Shown here: in pieces, positions 54,301 to 63,600 of the stretch
How the letters are laid out: each line of letters begins with the position of its first letter
Position numbering within the stretch: position 1 is the stretch's first letter
Source: Lithodes maja
Taxonomy: Eukaryota; Arthropoda; Malacostraca; Decapoda; Lithodidae
Direction of reading: 5' to 3'
Length of the DNA stretch: 64,000 nt
Assembly (NCBI GenBank): GCA_037953745.1
Contig: JBAKBP010003164.1
Span: 1-64,000 of the forward strand
The notes under the pieces: model-generated
The model's input: only the letters and a program-made list of their open reading frames with translations
Told to the model about the DNA's origin: nothing
Database searches by the model: none
Program-made: the position numbers and the translations under genes

Positions 54301-54323
54301 AAACTAGTTAGTGGTAGTTGCAC
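51306..54323 (-). CDS. LINE-E ORF2: endonuclease and reverse transcriptase
   Basis: 1005 residues from a GTG codon; the frame is open further upstream but contains no ATG there, and it overlaps the ORF1 end. Endonuclease about 8-230: NIRGLYPRNNQ, LTETHLNE, REDRSHGGVALYL, YRPPNTTGE, ITGDFNLPIINW (about 151), SDHSLIKV. RT about 470-740: SAAGPDGFHAQLL, YRPVVLTSHLIKIIER, QHGFRKGRSC, LDFAKAFDKVDH, SGVPQGSVLGPLL, SFADDTRLM (about 695). The C-terminal domain has LPRLEYCSQLWSP and FNYWERLKELQLYSLQRRRERY. CR1-group by motifs. All catalytic residues I can check are present. Confidence 0.9.
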   Translation of the reverse strand: MQLPLTSFFVGNIRGLYPRNNQCKVPMLEEIAEEDNSIFLALTETHLNENILNAEINIHNFTLFRADREDRSHGGVALYLREDMAANTETLVAFSNGTTELLAVHIRQTDMLIIILYRPPNTTGEIFKEVTEKIQSLLQNLPTPATDVIITGDFNLPIINWATMKIDGGTRDEKQQAKELMTIMDTAYMKQYIEEPTRGNNTLDLLFGNNFDLVHSYETVKTIMSDHSLIKVRTPTPAVTPPRRCQQESGQIPCTSLKDLNFYSKDIDWDRLRAELAGTDWRALFEDKNVDETLSILQKQCLETCKNTIPPKSSRKQSKQIPRDRKILMKKRTYLRAKQRKTSYAHNITKLQEELDEVERKLIQSHQEQRTGDELQAVANIRVNSKFFYAYAKRRLRNTSTIGPLAKPTGELESDPTEMAEILKQQYESVFSPPNEDKKIENATTFFGNAPGTPHQLSSVTVSTEDIIAAIDKIGPNSAAGPDGFHAQLLKNCKHQLALPLKLLWSKSLQTGYVPQSLKEGNVTPIHKGGSKGIAKNYRPVVLTSHLIKIIERTIRAKMVSFLEDNEAFNEGQHGFRKGRSCLSQLLSHYDKILQDIQDGENVDVIYLDFAKAFDKVDHGILLHKLKSLGIGGDLGRWLHSFITNRKQRVTVQGSLSEAGGVISGVPQGSVLGPLLFLIMIGDIDRDLEHSTATSFADDTRLMKKITSQHDAQLLQQDLDKILKWAEENNMALNGDKFELLRYGNKRALQNDTNYKSGQQEITAKDTVKDLGVNMSSDATFSQHITKATTTAKQIAGWILRTFHTRNERCMLTLWKSLVLPRLEYCSQLWSPQKVGEITEIEATQRTFTSKIHGFQHFNYWERLKELQLYSLQRRRERYIIIYVWKILEKKVPNPNIQETQHQRRGRLCYVRTTPGSTQKIKSLIHHSFTYNGTRLFNCIPAPLRNMTGVSPDTFKKHLDMWLAKIPDRPPTPGYPSTNFNRLLEWRVEERELPGRSGAPAQLCH

Positions 54324-55659
54324 CTTCCTCTGTGGTTCATGTCTGGCCCCTCGGTTTGAGCTAGGAATCTCTCCATTATCACTTGAGACCGTTTTTCCAC
54401 TTCCAGAAGACGTCCCATTACTACCTCTAAAAAAGCACCTTGGTCGGGCATAGCCGTGTGTACCGCTGCTGGTCTGACCTTGTGAGTTTGCTGGATGGTT
54501 GGCCAGCTTCTGAGGGCATTGCGTTGGCTTTCTAATTTTTCCTCATGTGTTGGTGTGTAATCAATTTCCCTTTGAATGTGTCCTGTAGCGTGTTCCCTTG
54601 GTTTGTTGACGTTGTTTCTGGGCGTCAGTATTTTGGTTCCCTTTATGTGTGGAAGATTGCAGTCTCTCATAGTACATGCCCTTTTGTTGAGTGAGATTCT
54701 GCATACATATGGGTGGTAGTCGATGCACTTCCATCCACGCTTGCAACCGATTCCAGCCCGTGCTTCATGAATTTTGCACATATTTTTGGGTGGTCTTGTT
54801 TGCATCCCATGCCCACTACTCCATATCGGCATTCATTTCTTAGGTAGAAATTGCATACTTCCATGCTTTTCCTCCTAATATCGGTGCCCCTGTATTCAGC
54901 TCTGGGCCTAGGTCTCCATGAATTTGTATTTACAGCACTAACCTCACCTGTTCTTCTGTATGTAGGAGCATTATGGCTGCATCCGTTGCATGTGGGCTGT
55001 GCGCTCGTTGGGGTCCCCGACCTCACCTGTCTTGCTGCATTTTGAGGAGGCTCTGCCGTGTCTGCTAGTGTTGCGGGGGGGAGGCTATGGGCATCTGGCA
55101 TTGTGATGCTAATATTTCCTGGTGTGTTCCCCAGACCTAGATCTAGGCCTATAGCCCCGTTTGTTGTGGTACCGGTACTGGTATGGGGGTTGTCCCCGTC
55201 ACTCTTTCCTACGGCTACTTCTGGGCTTTTGGGTAGGCCTTGGCCTAGGTCAGTGTCCCCAGTTAATTCTTTGGTTGTTGGTGTGTTGTCAGCTGGCGTG
55301 TTGGTTACAGCTTTGTTGCTCTGGAGCTGAACAGGGAATTTTCTTACCTTACTTATCGCTCCAGAATTGGTTATTCGTTCCTTGTGTTGGAGAACGGCTG
55401 CTTCTGCCTCGGCCACCCACTCACCTTTTGTGTCAAACTTTGTTAGGCAGCATGTTTTGCACATGAATTTCCTTGGCGTTTTTGCATAGTTGAGAATTTG
55501 ATAGGCAGGGAGTTCTGTGCAGAAATAGTGCAGCCAATCCCGGCAGTAGTCGCATTGGATTGCATTTTTTTCACCTGCGAACTTGATTCCGCAGTCGGGG
55601 CACTCTGGGTCGGATTTGTTTTGATCCCCGTCCATTGTTGGCGTCATGTTCTTAGTCAC
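54308..55659 (-). pseudogene. LINE-E ORF1: PHD finger plus three CCCH fingers, one frameshift
   Basis: Sense order: CPDCGIKF...IQCDYCRDWLHYFC...CKTCC, a PHD-like finger at residues about 20-75; a long Thr/Pro/Asn-rich linker; then CNFYLRNECRYGVVGMGCKQDH (first CCCH finger, about residue 275). A frameshift near 54750-54790 interrupts the second finger. The other frame (to 54308) continues GCKRGWKCIDYH, CRISLNKRACTMRDCNLPH (third CCCH finger) and a helical end. CCCH fingers bind RNA in other proteins; binding of element RNA is inference. The stop overlaps the ORF2 opening codon by a few bases, suggesting coupled translation. Confidence 0.82.
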
Positions 55660-55699
55660 TGTTTTTTTTCTCTTAATTTCACTTCAATCCTTCTGTTTC

Positions 55700-56358
55700 G
55701 GACTTTGTTTCTTGTATGTGTGCACTCACTAAGTGTTTATGTAGGTTATTCTGTCTTTGGTAATCACCGATTGCACTTTCTTTACGAGAAACACTTGATA
55801 ATGTATGGAGCTACAGTGTGACGTGGTCTTGACCTTGACCTATGGAAATTGGAACTCGAAGTTAGGTTAGGTTGGTTGTTTATAGATGATGTATGATGTA
55901 TGCAACTCCTCAGATTCACCAAACGAAGAGGAACTATAGACTCCTTGAGGGATGATTTGGGAATACTATATAACCTTTCTAAGCACAAGTGTAAATCCTC
56001 GATTGAAAGGAGTGCTACTCGATCTTAACTCTGAAATAAATACAGGACAAGTGTAATCTTTCAGTTAGAAAGCGGTCCCTAATACTTACTTAGATATAGC
56101 ATAGAATAATCCAGTCTTGCGAGTCAGACGTAGTGGAGCCTCGTTCGTTCACTTTAATTGTTTTGTTCTTGACCATTATTGTTCTAGCTTTTACGTATGC
56201 GATATTCTTGTGCAAATAAACGGAATATGAATACACGTCTTGTGATAATTATCCTCTATTGTCTTTCTGTGTCTGTGGTAAAACAATATAACTTCTCCAG
56301 TTAGGAAGAGCCCACTTGATCAAAACCAATTAAACCCCAGTAAAAACCTGGCATAACA
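55700..56358 (+). repeat. Solo-LTR candidate, right segment
   Basis: Non-coding. Contains AAGTTAGGTTAGGTTGG (too short to call telomeric) and AATAAA near 56215. It ends CCTGGCATAACA against the GCTAC duplication. Confidence 0.55.
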
Positions 56359-57261
56359 GCTACGCTAAACAAAATTATTCACACAGCGTTTATTATTTAT
56401 TCATTTTTTAGGCTAGGCCTAGGGTAATTCTTTTCATAATTTTGTTCCTGTGATACTTTCAAATTTGTTGAGGAAATAGGCTACCCTAATCTAACCCAGC
56501 TAGGCATTGCTAGCCTAACCAAAATACCATACAAAAGCCTAACTTGTCTAGCCTAAATAGCCCTAACTTTTTCAAAATAAACCTAGGTTATAGCCTAGGC
56601 TAGGCTAAAAAAAAATATTAACACAGCGTTTATTATTTATTCATTTTTTAGGCTAGGCCTAGGGTAATTCTTTTCATCATTTTGTTCCTGTGATACTTTC
56701 AAATTTGTTGAGGAATAGGCTACCCTAATCTAACTCAGAAGTGGTGGGGAGTTGGAATAAAACATTTCTGCAATAAATGAGGGTTAAAATCTACTAATGG
56801 TAGGCTACGTGTTGTCGCAGCACATGAATTTGTGCATCAATTAACCTTGACTAGGTCTAGGCTGGCATATGGAGGCTATTCATAGCTTAATTCGGCCTGT
56901 CATAAGACATTAAGGATACAAATATATTCATACTTTGTATTAAATGCCTTAATGGTGTTGTAAACACAAGTTAACAATCATATTGCGCTATTATTGCCTC
57001 AATAATGACTTAGTGTGTCATAAAGAGCTATACTGCAGACGAATTTGTTATGGTCGAGGGTTGTGTTATCGATATTTGTGTACCTATATCCGGGTCAAAT
57101 TCATGTAAGGGTGGTCTGGACCACCCTTTGCGAAAGGCGATTTTAGGAGCTTCCTACGATCAAAGATGGCCGCTACGACGCTTCGTGAATACCAGCGTTG
57201 AGACGTAAGGGAACGGTAAGGGAGTTTTCGGATCGTACGACCGTTAGTGAATCTGGGTCCT

Positions 57262-57623
57262 GTATATTTCTAAACTGCTTTTCTCCCCTAGCTCTTCCTG
57301 CCATTTCCTTGTATCCCAATTTTTAACTTTCTTCTTAATTTCTTCCTTCGGTATACTCGCTAAATCTGTTTCTCCTAAATTTAAAATTTTTATATATTTT
57401 CTAATTTCCATTGTCCATGGATCTTTTTTGTTGTTTAATTTTTCTTCTGTTATTCTTCTAAGTAAATCATTACTGTCTTCTCTTAAATATTTTAAATATT
57501 TTATACTTCCTTCCATAATTCTTGCTTCCATTGTGGATGCTCCTATCTCCCCTCTCAGGGTCACTTTTTGTGCATATCTCGGTGCCCCTAATATTTGTCT
57601 AAATACCCTATTTTCAATATTTT
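57262..57623 (-). pseudogene. LINE-K, ORF2 C-terminal part (fragment 3 of 4)
   Basis: Sense codons LGAPRYAQKVTLRGEIGASTMEARIMEGSIKYLKYL...DSNDLLRRITEEKL...KWQEELGEKSSLEIYR correspond to LINE-C ORF2 from about residue 890. They end at the T1 copy c boundary and continue at 43669. Upstream (higher coordinates) an LTR fragment replaces about 600 codons of RT. Confidence 0.9.
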
Positions 57624-58490
57624 TGTTATGCCCTGTTTTTCTACAGGTTTAACTTGGGTAATGTGAGTTCTGAATGACTGGGTATATAAGGCTGCATGCA
57701 CAATACAAGGTATGAGGAATAGAGAACACAAAATAAACACACGGTAACACGGCACAAGTTCACGTTTATTGAAATAAATAAAGAGCATAGAAAGATAGTA
57801 ATTTTTGTACAAAACAAATAATAGAAGGGAACTGCTAGCATTAGCGGATCTGGATGGAGCCTAGTCTCCCACTTCCAACGTTCAGGTATATTCTTCTGAT
57901 CACGGGTTTAATTAGCAAGTTTTTATTTTACCGGAAGACCTCAATATATTCGTATAATTCAATGTCACGGATTTGACCTCTTGCTGGCTGGTCGCGTGCC
58001 CAAGTAGCAGCTCACAGTTAGGATTAGACACGCGTATATTGTAAAACACGGAATCTCTAGTAACCTCATGGGGGTACTGAACTAAGTTTTATATTCTTAT
58101 GGCAGAAATACGTAGAACACAAATCAGTGGGCGAACGTTAGATGTCACTAGAGTTTTAATATCTGAATAAGGTAATTACGAGAGTCAAGGTCGCCTGTTA
58201 ATTAAAGAGCACTGATCGCTTAGTACGTCCCAAATGGAATGGTTAAATATGAATTACACTGGGCAAGGTCTTAGCCACTTTATAGAAAGTTAATAAGTGA
58301 GTATCAAGCTAGTACTATAACACTTAGTACTAGCAACATGAATCTTGAATAGTATGTTCGTATATCTGGTCCTGGTTATCTTGCTTCCGGTGATGTTGGG
58401 GGCTAACGACTGGTTCCTCGGCCGTCCAGATGGTCCAAAATGTAGGAAGTTCTCAAGTCGGATCTCTTGGCGATCGTTGCTGGCTACACA
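57624..58490 (-). mobile_element. Diverged LTR fragment of the giant-LTR family
   Basis: Starts TGTTATGCCCTGTTTTTC exactly as the LTR at 711 and follows it for about 800 bp with substitutions and indels (shared CGTTAGATRTCACTAGAG, GTTGGGGGCTAACGACTGG). Similarity ends near 58470. It is the only evidence here of an older insertion of that family. Confidence 0.9.
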
Positions 58491-58657
58491 CCATAATAGG
58501 CGCATATGGATAATTATTAATGCTATTAATGGTACAATGAATATTTTAGTGACGGAAACACCTCAAATACGTCAGCACAGGGGGACGTTTTCAATTACCC
58601 CCATGCGCACTTGTTAGGTTAATAGCATTAATAATTATCCATATGCGCCTATTATGG
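58491..58657. mobile_element. 167-bp MITE with perfect 39-bp inverted repeats
   Basis: Arms 58491-58529 (CCATAATAGGCGCATATGG...) and 58619-58657 are exact reverse complements around 89 bp. I see no clear target duplication. It lies at the point where LTR similarity is lost. Confidence 0.85.
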
Positions 58658-59157
58658 GTTGATTATAAAGGTATTAACCTGAAACAACAATAAAACGAGT
58701 GAAAACAGCGTTTGGATGGTCAAAATCGGAGATATAGCCCGCGAGTTGTATAATGTATGGGTGAGGCAAACTGCTTTCCCGCCAATTTCCCCCAAGGCCA
58801 CTGAGACACAGTCGATCGATACTCTCTCTCTCTCTCTTGCACTCGCTTGCCATCAGTGATGACAACACCCTGCTTGCAACTCGCTAATGTTAGCACGAAA
58901 ATATACCTCAGAATAAGGGAATAATAGGGAAAATAGGTGATAACTGAAGGAGAGGAGGAAAGTGGGGAAGGAGGGGAGGTAGAGGACTGAGATTTTGCAT
59001 GGCCCAGGGGCCAAAAAAAAATAAAAAAATAAAAAAATAAAAATATTTTTTTTTTTTTTTTTTCGATGTCAAAAGTTGATTTTTTATTTTACTTACTCTC
59101 AAGAGTCTTCCCGCAGTCCGCCGGGGGAACTCTTAAGAGTCTCCCCGCAGCTCCCGG
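58658..59157. other. Non-coding stretch with CT and A/T runs
   Basis: (CT)n near 58822-58836, an A-rich then T-rich run at 59017-59063, and two copies of CTCTTAAGAGTCT/CTCTCAAGAGTCT near 59097 and 59131. It ends CCCGGG then TTAA (59158-59161) against LINE-K, which could be the edge of a TTAA-type element, but I cannot find the other edge. Confidence 0.45.
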
Positions 59158-60414
59158 GTTAACAGTCGTCTTTCCAGTTCTGTTATATATTTTGACAAAG
59201 ACTCCTTATCTGTTTTGTAATATTCTCTTGTTTCCCACTTCTTCCTGTTAAAACCTTTGCCTTTACCTGTACTCCCTTTGCAGTCAAAATCTACCTGTAT
59301 CATATTGTGATCTGTCAAATCAAACATTTCCTGTTTCTCATCTATTTTCATTTTTCGGAAGTCAACATAAATTTTATTTGAAATGAAAACAATCTATTGT
59401 ACTGTATTGTTCATTTCTCCTCCATGTCACTTCCCCTTCACATCCTGGGTCATCATTTAACATGATTAATTTATATTTCTCCATCCACTCAAGTATAATT
59501 TGACCATTTCTATTAAGTTTTTGCTTTCCCTTAAACCCGACATGTGCGTTTAAGTCTCCAAGTACAATAATTCTATCCTCTTCTAACTTATCCAAATGAT
59601 TCTCAATTTCTCTCTTAATTTCAGAGTTTCTTCCCTCATCTTTTACTGATAAATAAACTAGAAATATATGAGTTTCCTTTCCATATATATTACCCTTTAC
59701 ATACAAAAAATCTGTGTTTTTAGATTCTATTTTACTTAAATTTATTTTGTCATGGTCTTCCAATAGTAACATTAACCCTCCTCCTTTTTTGTCTTTTATG
59801 TCTCGCATATTTTCATATACGTTAATGTTTTTATCAATAAATATGTTTCTTACCTTTAACTGTGTTTCGGTTAAACAAAAAAATTGTATTTTTATATAGC
59901 ATTTGCTTAATTTCTTCATATTTAAGTTTAGTCAGCCCTTGTATATTAATAAGCTTAAACACCAAATTTTCACTATTTGTCATCTCATCTCAATCTGTTT
60001 TCTTCCTCTACGCTATTTTCTCCATCTCTGTCAGATTCAAGTTGTGTCACTGGCTCTATATCTGATACATTTCCTTCTCCTGTCCCTTCCCGCTCATATC
60101 TCTGCCTATGTCTTTCACCTTCTCCTATTTGTACCACCTTTCCTTTCTTAATCATCCATCTACCTCCTTCTTGTCGTCTAGCTCTCATCTCTTGCACCAA
60201 TTTCTTATTATTTTCCCTCTCCTCTCGGGTCATGTCTAAGGCTAGCCCTATTTTTCGTACTTCTGGATCTGTTACATCTTTTAATTTTTTAGCCTTTGTT
60301 ATCATGGCCCACTTCATTTTTTCCTCCTCAAATCTTACTAGAACTGGCCTAACCTTCCCTTCTATCTTCTTACCCAGCCTAATCACCTTTGTAACTTTAT
60401 ATTCATCTTCTACT
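59158..60414 (-). pseudogene. LINE-K, ORF1 end and endonuclease (fragment 2 of 4)
   Basis: Sense order: IRLGKKIEGKVRPVLVRFE...MTREERENNKKL (ORF1 C-terminus, 60386-59985); TGA, one base, ATG (59987-59981); then ORF2 with FKLINIQGLTKLKYEEIK, LTETQLKVRNIF, KGGGLMLL, VLGDLNAHVGF, WRRNEQYSTID, LTDHNMIQVDF. Frames are broken (near 59890 and 59375). It matches LINE-C ORF2 residues about 1-265 and stops where the TTAA-edged stretch begins. Confidence 0.85.
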
Positions 60415-60655
60415 CCTAGGTTCGCTTGGTGTAGTGACTAGCGTCTCGGACTTCCACCCAGAAGGCCCGGGTTCGCGCCCACGCTCGGCGCATTAAAGAT
60501 TTTTCACAAGCACTGAGTCGTTACCATCCCTCATGAGCAAAGGGATGGGGTAGTAGTACAGGACCCCAATGGAAATACGCCTAATCGGCCTTATTGAGCT
60601 ATCCTTAGCTAGCTTAGCATGCGCTAGCTTTAAGAACTATTATTATTATTATTAA
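60415..60655 (+). mobile_element. tRNA-derived SINE, family S2, with a LINE-type tail
   Basis: The head TTGGTGTAGTGACTAGCG (A box) and CCCGGGTTCGCGCCC (B box) looks like a tRNA. The body has CACTGAGTCGTTACC. The end, GGACCCCAATGGAAATACGC...GGCTATCCTTAG-like, then (ATT)n at about 60641-60655, is the same as the 3' UTR of LINE relic M at 35260-35310. It interrupts LINE-K ORF1. Confidence 0.85.
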
Positions 60656-61455
60656 TTAGGTGCTGTATAAACAATTCATGGTATTTCTCTGCATCCTCTG
60701 TTTCTCGCTCCTTGCCCGTTTCCTTTACTGATTCCTTGACATTAAATACTACCAAATTATTTTTTCATCTCTCGGCATCCTCTCTTTCCCTGATCCTTAA
60801 CATCACCTTCTCCACTGTGTCCTCCACCATCTCCTCTTTTTTTCTGTTTCCATTCTACCTCCATTTCCTTCATATTCCTGCTCAGTTTCTTATTATACTC
60901 TATCACACATTTCATGTCTATCTTTAGCTGCTCATTCTCCTCATTCAGTCGTTCTATTTCTTTGAACATACTTCCCACCACACCCTTACATGGATCACAG
61001 TACCACACACTTTCTCCATTTCCACTGTTTATTTCTCCATAAAACCTGTCACTTACCCTGGTGCATTTTTGGTGGTACCACAAACCACATTTGTCACATT
61101 TTACCCAATTTACCACTCTTCCTTCGCCTGTCTCCTTCTTTTTGCATTTTCCACATGCTGTCTGTTCGTTGCTGTTTGTCCTTTCTTTCTTGTCCTTAGT
61201 GCCTGTCTTGTTACCGTTGTCTTGTGTTGCGGTGGCGGCCTCGGCCCCCGCCTTGCTGATCTGTCGGCAATCCTCACACCTCTTGTTCTCATCTAGTACA
61301 GTGAAGTACCCACAAGAACGGCAACACTCACGCTTAATGATGTTCCTTTCTGAATTTATTTCAATTCAGACATCTTCGTATTTCTTGGTCACACAATCTC
61401 GTCTTAATTTGGTTTTTAGTTCAGAGCACGTCACGCACAGCCTCTCACCGCCATT
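60656..61455 (-). pseudogene. LINE-K, 5' end and ORF1 PHD region (fragment 1 of 4)
   Basis: Sense codons VNWVKCDKCGLWYHQKCTRVSDRFYGEINSGNGESVWYCDPC (PHD-like finger) followed by a coiled coil (MFKEIERLNEENEQLKIDM). This parallels LINE-C ORF1. Upstream, CRSCGYFTVLDEN-like and CEDCRQ residues correspond to the first Cys segment. The 5' UTR includes GTGACGTGCTCTG in sense (61434-61422). The frames are broken. Confidence 0.82.
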
Positions 61456-61489
61456 GACATATCACAAACTTCTTGGCGCTTCGGTGATA

Positions 61490-62722
61490 TTTTTTTTTTT
61501 TTTTTTTTTTTTTTTCTATGTGATTGAGGGAGGCAAAAGGCATAACTGCCTATAGCGAGTGCCTCCCCCATAGTTGAAAGAGTGACAGGGCCAAAATCAA
61601 GGGACGTTCGAGCCAAAATGCCTGGACACACGGAGTTTGAAGCAATTTAAGTCATAGGAAGAGGGAAAGACTGATTCTGGGAGAGAGTTCCAGAGCTCAG
61701 CTGTTGAGTAGAAGAAAGTTTGAGAGTAACGTTTCACTCTTGGGTTGGAAAGTTGCACAGAGTAGGGGTGGGATTGAGTTGCAAGACGGGTACCACGTGC
61801 CCTACGTAAAGGAGGTGGTATGCACTGGGATAGCTCTGAGGAACACTGATTATTATAGTAGCGATAGAATAGCGAGAGAGATGCAACATTGCGGCGGAGA
61901 GAGAGAGATTGCAGAGAGTTGGTGAGTGGACGGGAGTTAATGATACGAAAGCCCTTCCTTTCAACTTTGTCTAGGAGAGCGGTGTGAGAGGAACCTCCCC
62001 ACACATGTGAACAATACTCAATACAAGGGCGCACTATGCCCCTGTACAGAGCAAGAAGCTGTGCAGGGGAAAAGAACCCCCTAAGGCGGTTGAGCACACC
62101 CAGCTTCTGGGAGGCTGCCTTAGCAAGACTGGTAATATGGTCCTTCCAAATGAGAGCAGAAGAAAAAGAGACACCAAGAATATTGAGAGAAAATGAAGGG
62201 TTGATTTTTGTATTGTTGAAGAATAAGGGATAGTCCGCTGGGAGATCCTGACGGGTAGATAGATGGAGAAATTGGGTTTTGGAAGCATTAAAGTTAACAA
62301 GGTTTTCTCTGCCCCAATTGGAAATTGTATTTAGATCAGAATTTAAGAGTTCTATGGCTTCATTACGTTTGTTGTTGAGAGATTGCTGGCTGGGGCGTTC
62401 TGAAAAACTAATGGAGTAGTGTAAGGTTGAGTCGTCTGCGTATGAATGGATGGGAATTAAGGTACAGTTAAGGAGATCATTTATAAAAATTAGAAAGAGA
62501 ATAGGAGATAGGACAGAGCCCTGAGGAACACCGGAGTTTATAGGGTGAGGAAGTGAACAATGGCCGTCCACAACCGCGGCTATGGAACGGCCGGAAAGGA
62601 AATTAGAGACAAAGGCACAGATGGAGGGATAGAAACCGAAGGAGGGTAGTTTAGAAATTAAAGATTTATGCCAGACTCTATCGAAGGCTTTCGATATGTC
62701 TAGTGCAATAGAAAAGGGTGAT
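61490..62722 (-). mobile_element. 5'-truncated Jockey/CR1-type LINE (family J)
   Basis: Poly(A) tail in sense (T run 61490-61515 on plus), 3' UTR, then ORF to about 62722, where T1 copy d begins. The 31008-31311 relic is the same family. Confidence 0.88.
61597..62718 (-). pseudogene. Family J reverse transcriptase, partial
   Basis: The open segment 62571-61597 begins MDGHCSLPHPINSGVPQGSVL. Codons further upstream (ALDISKAFDRVWHKSLISKL) carry the RT motif with the first catalytic Asp. HSYADDSTLHYS is the active site. The C-terminus has RPCIEYCSHVWGG, LFYRYYNNQCSSEL, THPYSVQLSNP-like and FFYSTAELWNSLPESVFPSSYDLNCFK, then stop. There is no stop within the remaining frame. The N-terminal endonuclease is missing. 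Confidence 0.88.
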
Positions 62723-62728
62723 AGATAT

Positions 62729-62919
62729 GGGTGACATATTGTTTATTTACAAAGGCCATGCGCCTGATTGGTCAAGAGAAGCCTCGGTGAAAATAACCGA
62801 AAGGGAGCCGTAAGGGAGCTCAACGATGCGTTCGTGAATACACCTTCCGCACTCCCTTAGGAACAATCGTAGGTTGCTGTACAACATCGCACGCTACGAC
62901 CGTTAGTGAATCTGGGTCC
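62729..62919 (-). mobile_element. T1 element, copy d (terminal 190 bp)
   Basis: GGGTGACATATTGTTTATTT...CGACCGTTAGTGAATCTGGGTCC is the left end of T1 in reverse orientation, closest to copy a (shares GGAACGATCGTAGG-like sequence). The inner part is missing; the junction with LINE family J is abrupt. Confidence 0.9.
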
Positions 62920-63384
62920 TGGGTCGGGTACTGGGTCAGACGTCGCGCTTTTCCCGCCCAAACCACCAAACGTCTCCCGTTATCTGTAAACATGACATTG
63001 TATAACTTGGCTTAATTAATCTGAATATACGATTATATCATGTTTCATAATCACACAATTACTGATGCTAATTACAAAAGATGGGTAGTTTTCTTAGATC
63101 GCCCTCTCACGAGGTAGTGATTTACCTTTCTAACTGGTAGGCTATAAGGTGGGATTATTTCAGCAAACATTATAGTATGATAAAATTGGCAGATATTATG
63201 AACATTTATATTTTGTTCATACCCATATATATATATATATACAGTATATATATTGATAGCCTAACCAGAAACAATCCTATTTCTGCGCACAAATCTCCGA
63301 CGCCCCGGGGAGATGATCGGTTTTTCTGGACACCTTTCTCCCTCATGCTTAGGCACACTAGTTTTCAGATTATTATGTTATCTC
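62920..63384. other. No gene seen; short (AT)n run
   Basis: AT-rich, with (AT)n at about 63225-63256. No supported coding frame. Confidence 0.5.
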
Positions 63385-63600
63385 CACCAACCTATTAGGA
63401 CGTTCGGCCCATTAGTTTGGCGATATTAAGACATTTCGCCCCTTTTCTTTGTCAATATTAAGACTTTTCGTGTCATTTAGGTATCAAAGTAGCCTATTCC
63501 TGGCTAGCCATAGCCAGCCTGTAATTTAAGAGGAACCGGCCTTCGGACGGGAAATTTTCCTACCGAAAAATTTACAAATTTATCCTAAAGGGTGATCCTG
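63385..63600 (+). repeat. Dispersed repeat D
   Basis: CCCATTAGTTTGGCGATATT...TTTCGTGTCATTTAGGTATC...CCTACCGAAAAATTTACAAA. Matches 35985-36151 (opposite strand) in its left half and 31468-31580 in its right half. Confidence 0.72.

Larger units (their letters stand above)
51270..55700 (-). mobile_element. LINE-E: near-complete LINE with zinc-finger ORF1
   Basis: The sense strand begins near 55700 and ends near 51270 with a short repeated tail (ACTTAGTTACACTTAGTTG on the plus strand). ORF1 at 55659-54308 has one frameshift; ORF2 is 1005 codons and uninterrupted. RT motifs are CR1-like (SGVPQGSVLGPLLFLI, FADDTRLM). A probably recent insertion, judging by the intact ORF2. Confidence 0.9.
44820..56358 (+). 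mobile_element. TG...CA insertion in T1, probable solo LTR, itself invaded by two LINEs
   Basis: Flanked by GCTAC (44815-44819 and 56359-56363), a 5-bp duplication. It starts TGAAATAACAG and ends GGCATAACA, the same end as the giant LTR at 711-4078. With LINE-C and LINE-E removed, about 2.3 kb of non-coding sequence remains (44820-46140, 50985-51290, 55700-56358). It includes an AATAAA near 56215. No second LTR copy or gag/pol is present, which fits a solo LTR of a large-LTR family. The orientation is inferred from TG at the left. Confidence 0.62.
43673..57258 (+). mobile_element. T1 element, copy c, split by a nested insertion
   Basis: Left part 43673-44819, right part 56364-57258, about 2.04 kb when joined. 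The termini share 25 bp beginning GGACCCAGATTC. Outside lies CCT on both sides (43670-43672, 57259-57261), and one copy restores the LINE-K codons (Tyr-Arg-Ala-Phe-Lys), so the target duplication is probably 3 bp. Non-coding, so it must be mobilised by a transposase from elsewhere. Termini and the 3-bp duplication do not let me name a superfamily. Confidence 0.9.

Noticed and set aside
51309..55821. Many plus-strand Leu/Ser/Val-rich frames
   Set aside because: Antisense shadows of LINE-E ORF1 and ORF2.
55858..55874. Telomeric TTAGG repeat
   Set aside because: Only two to three units, in the middle of a transposon nest.
60430..60490. tRNA gene at GGTTCGCGCCC
   Set aside because: Followed by a body and LINE-type tail ending in (ATT)n, hence a SINE.
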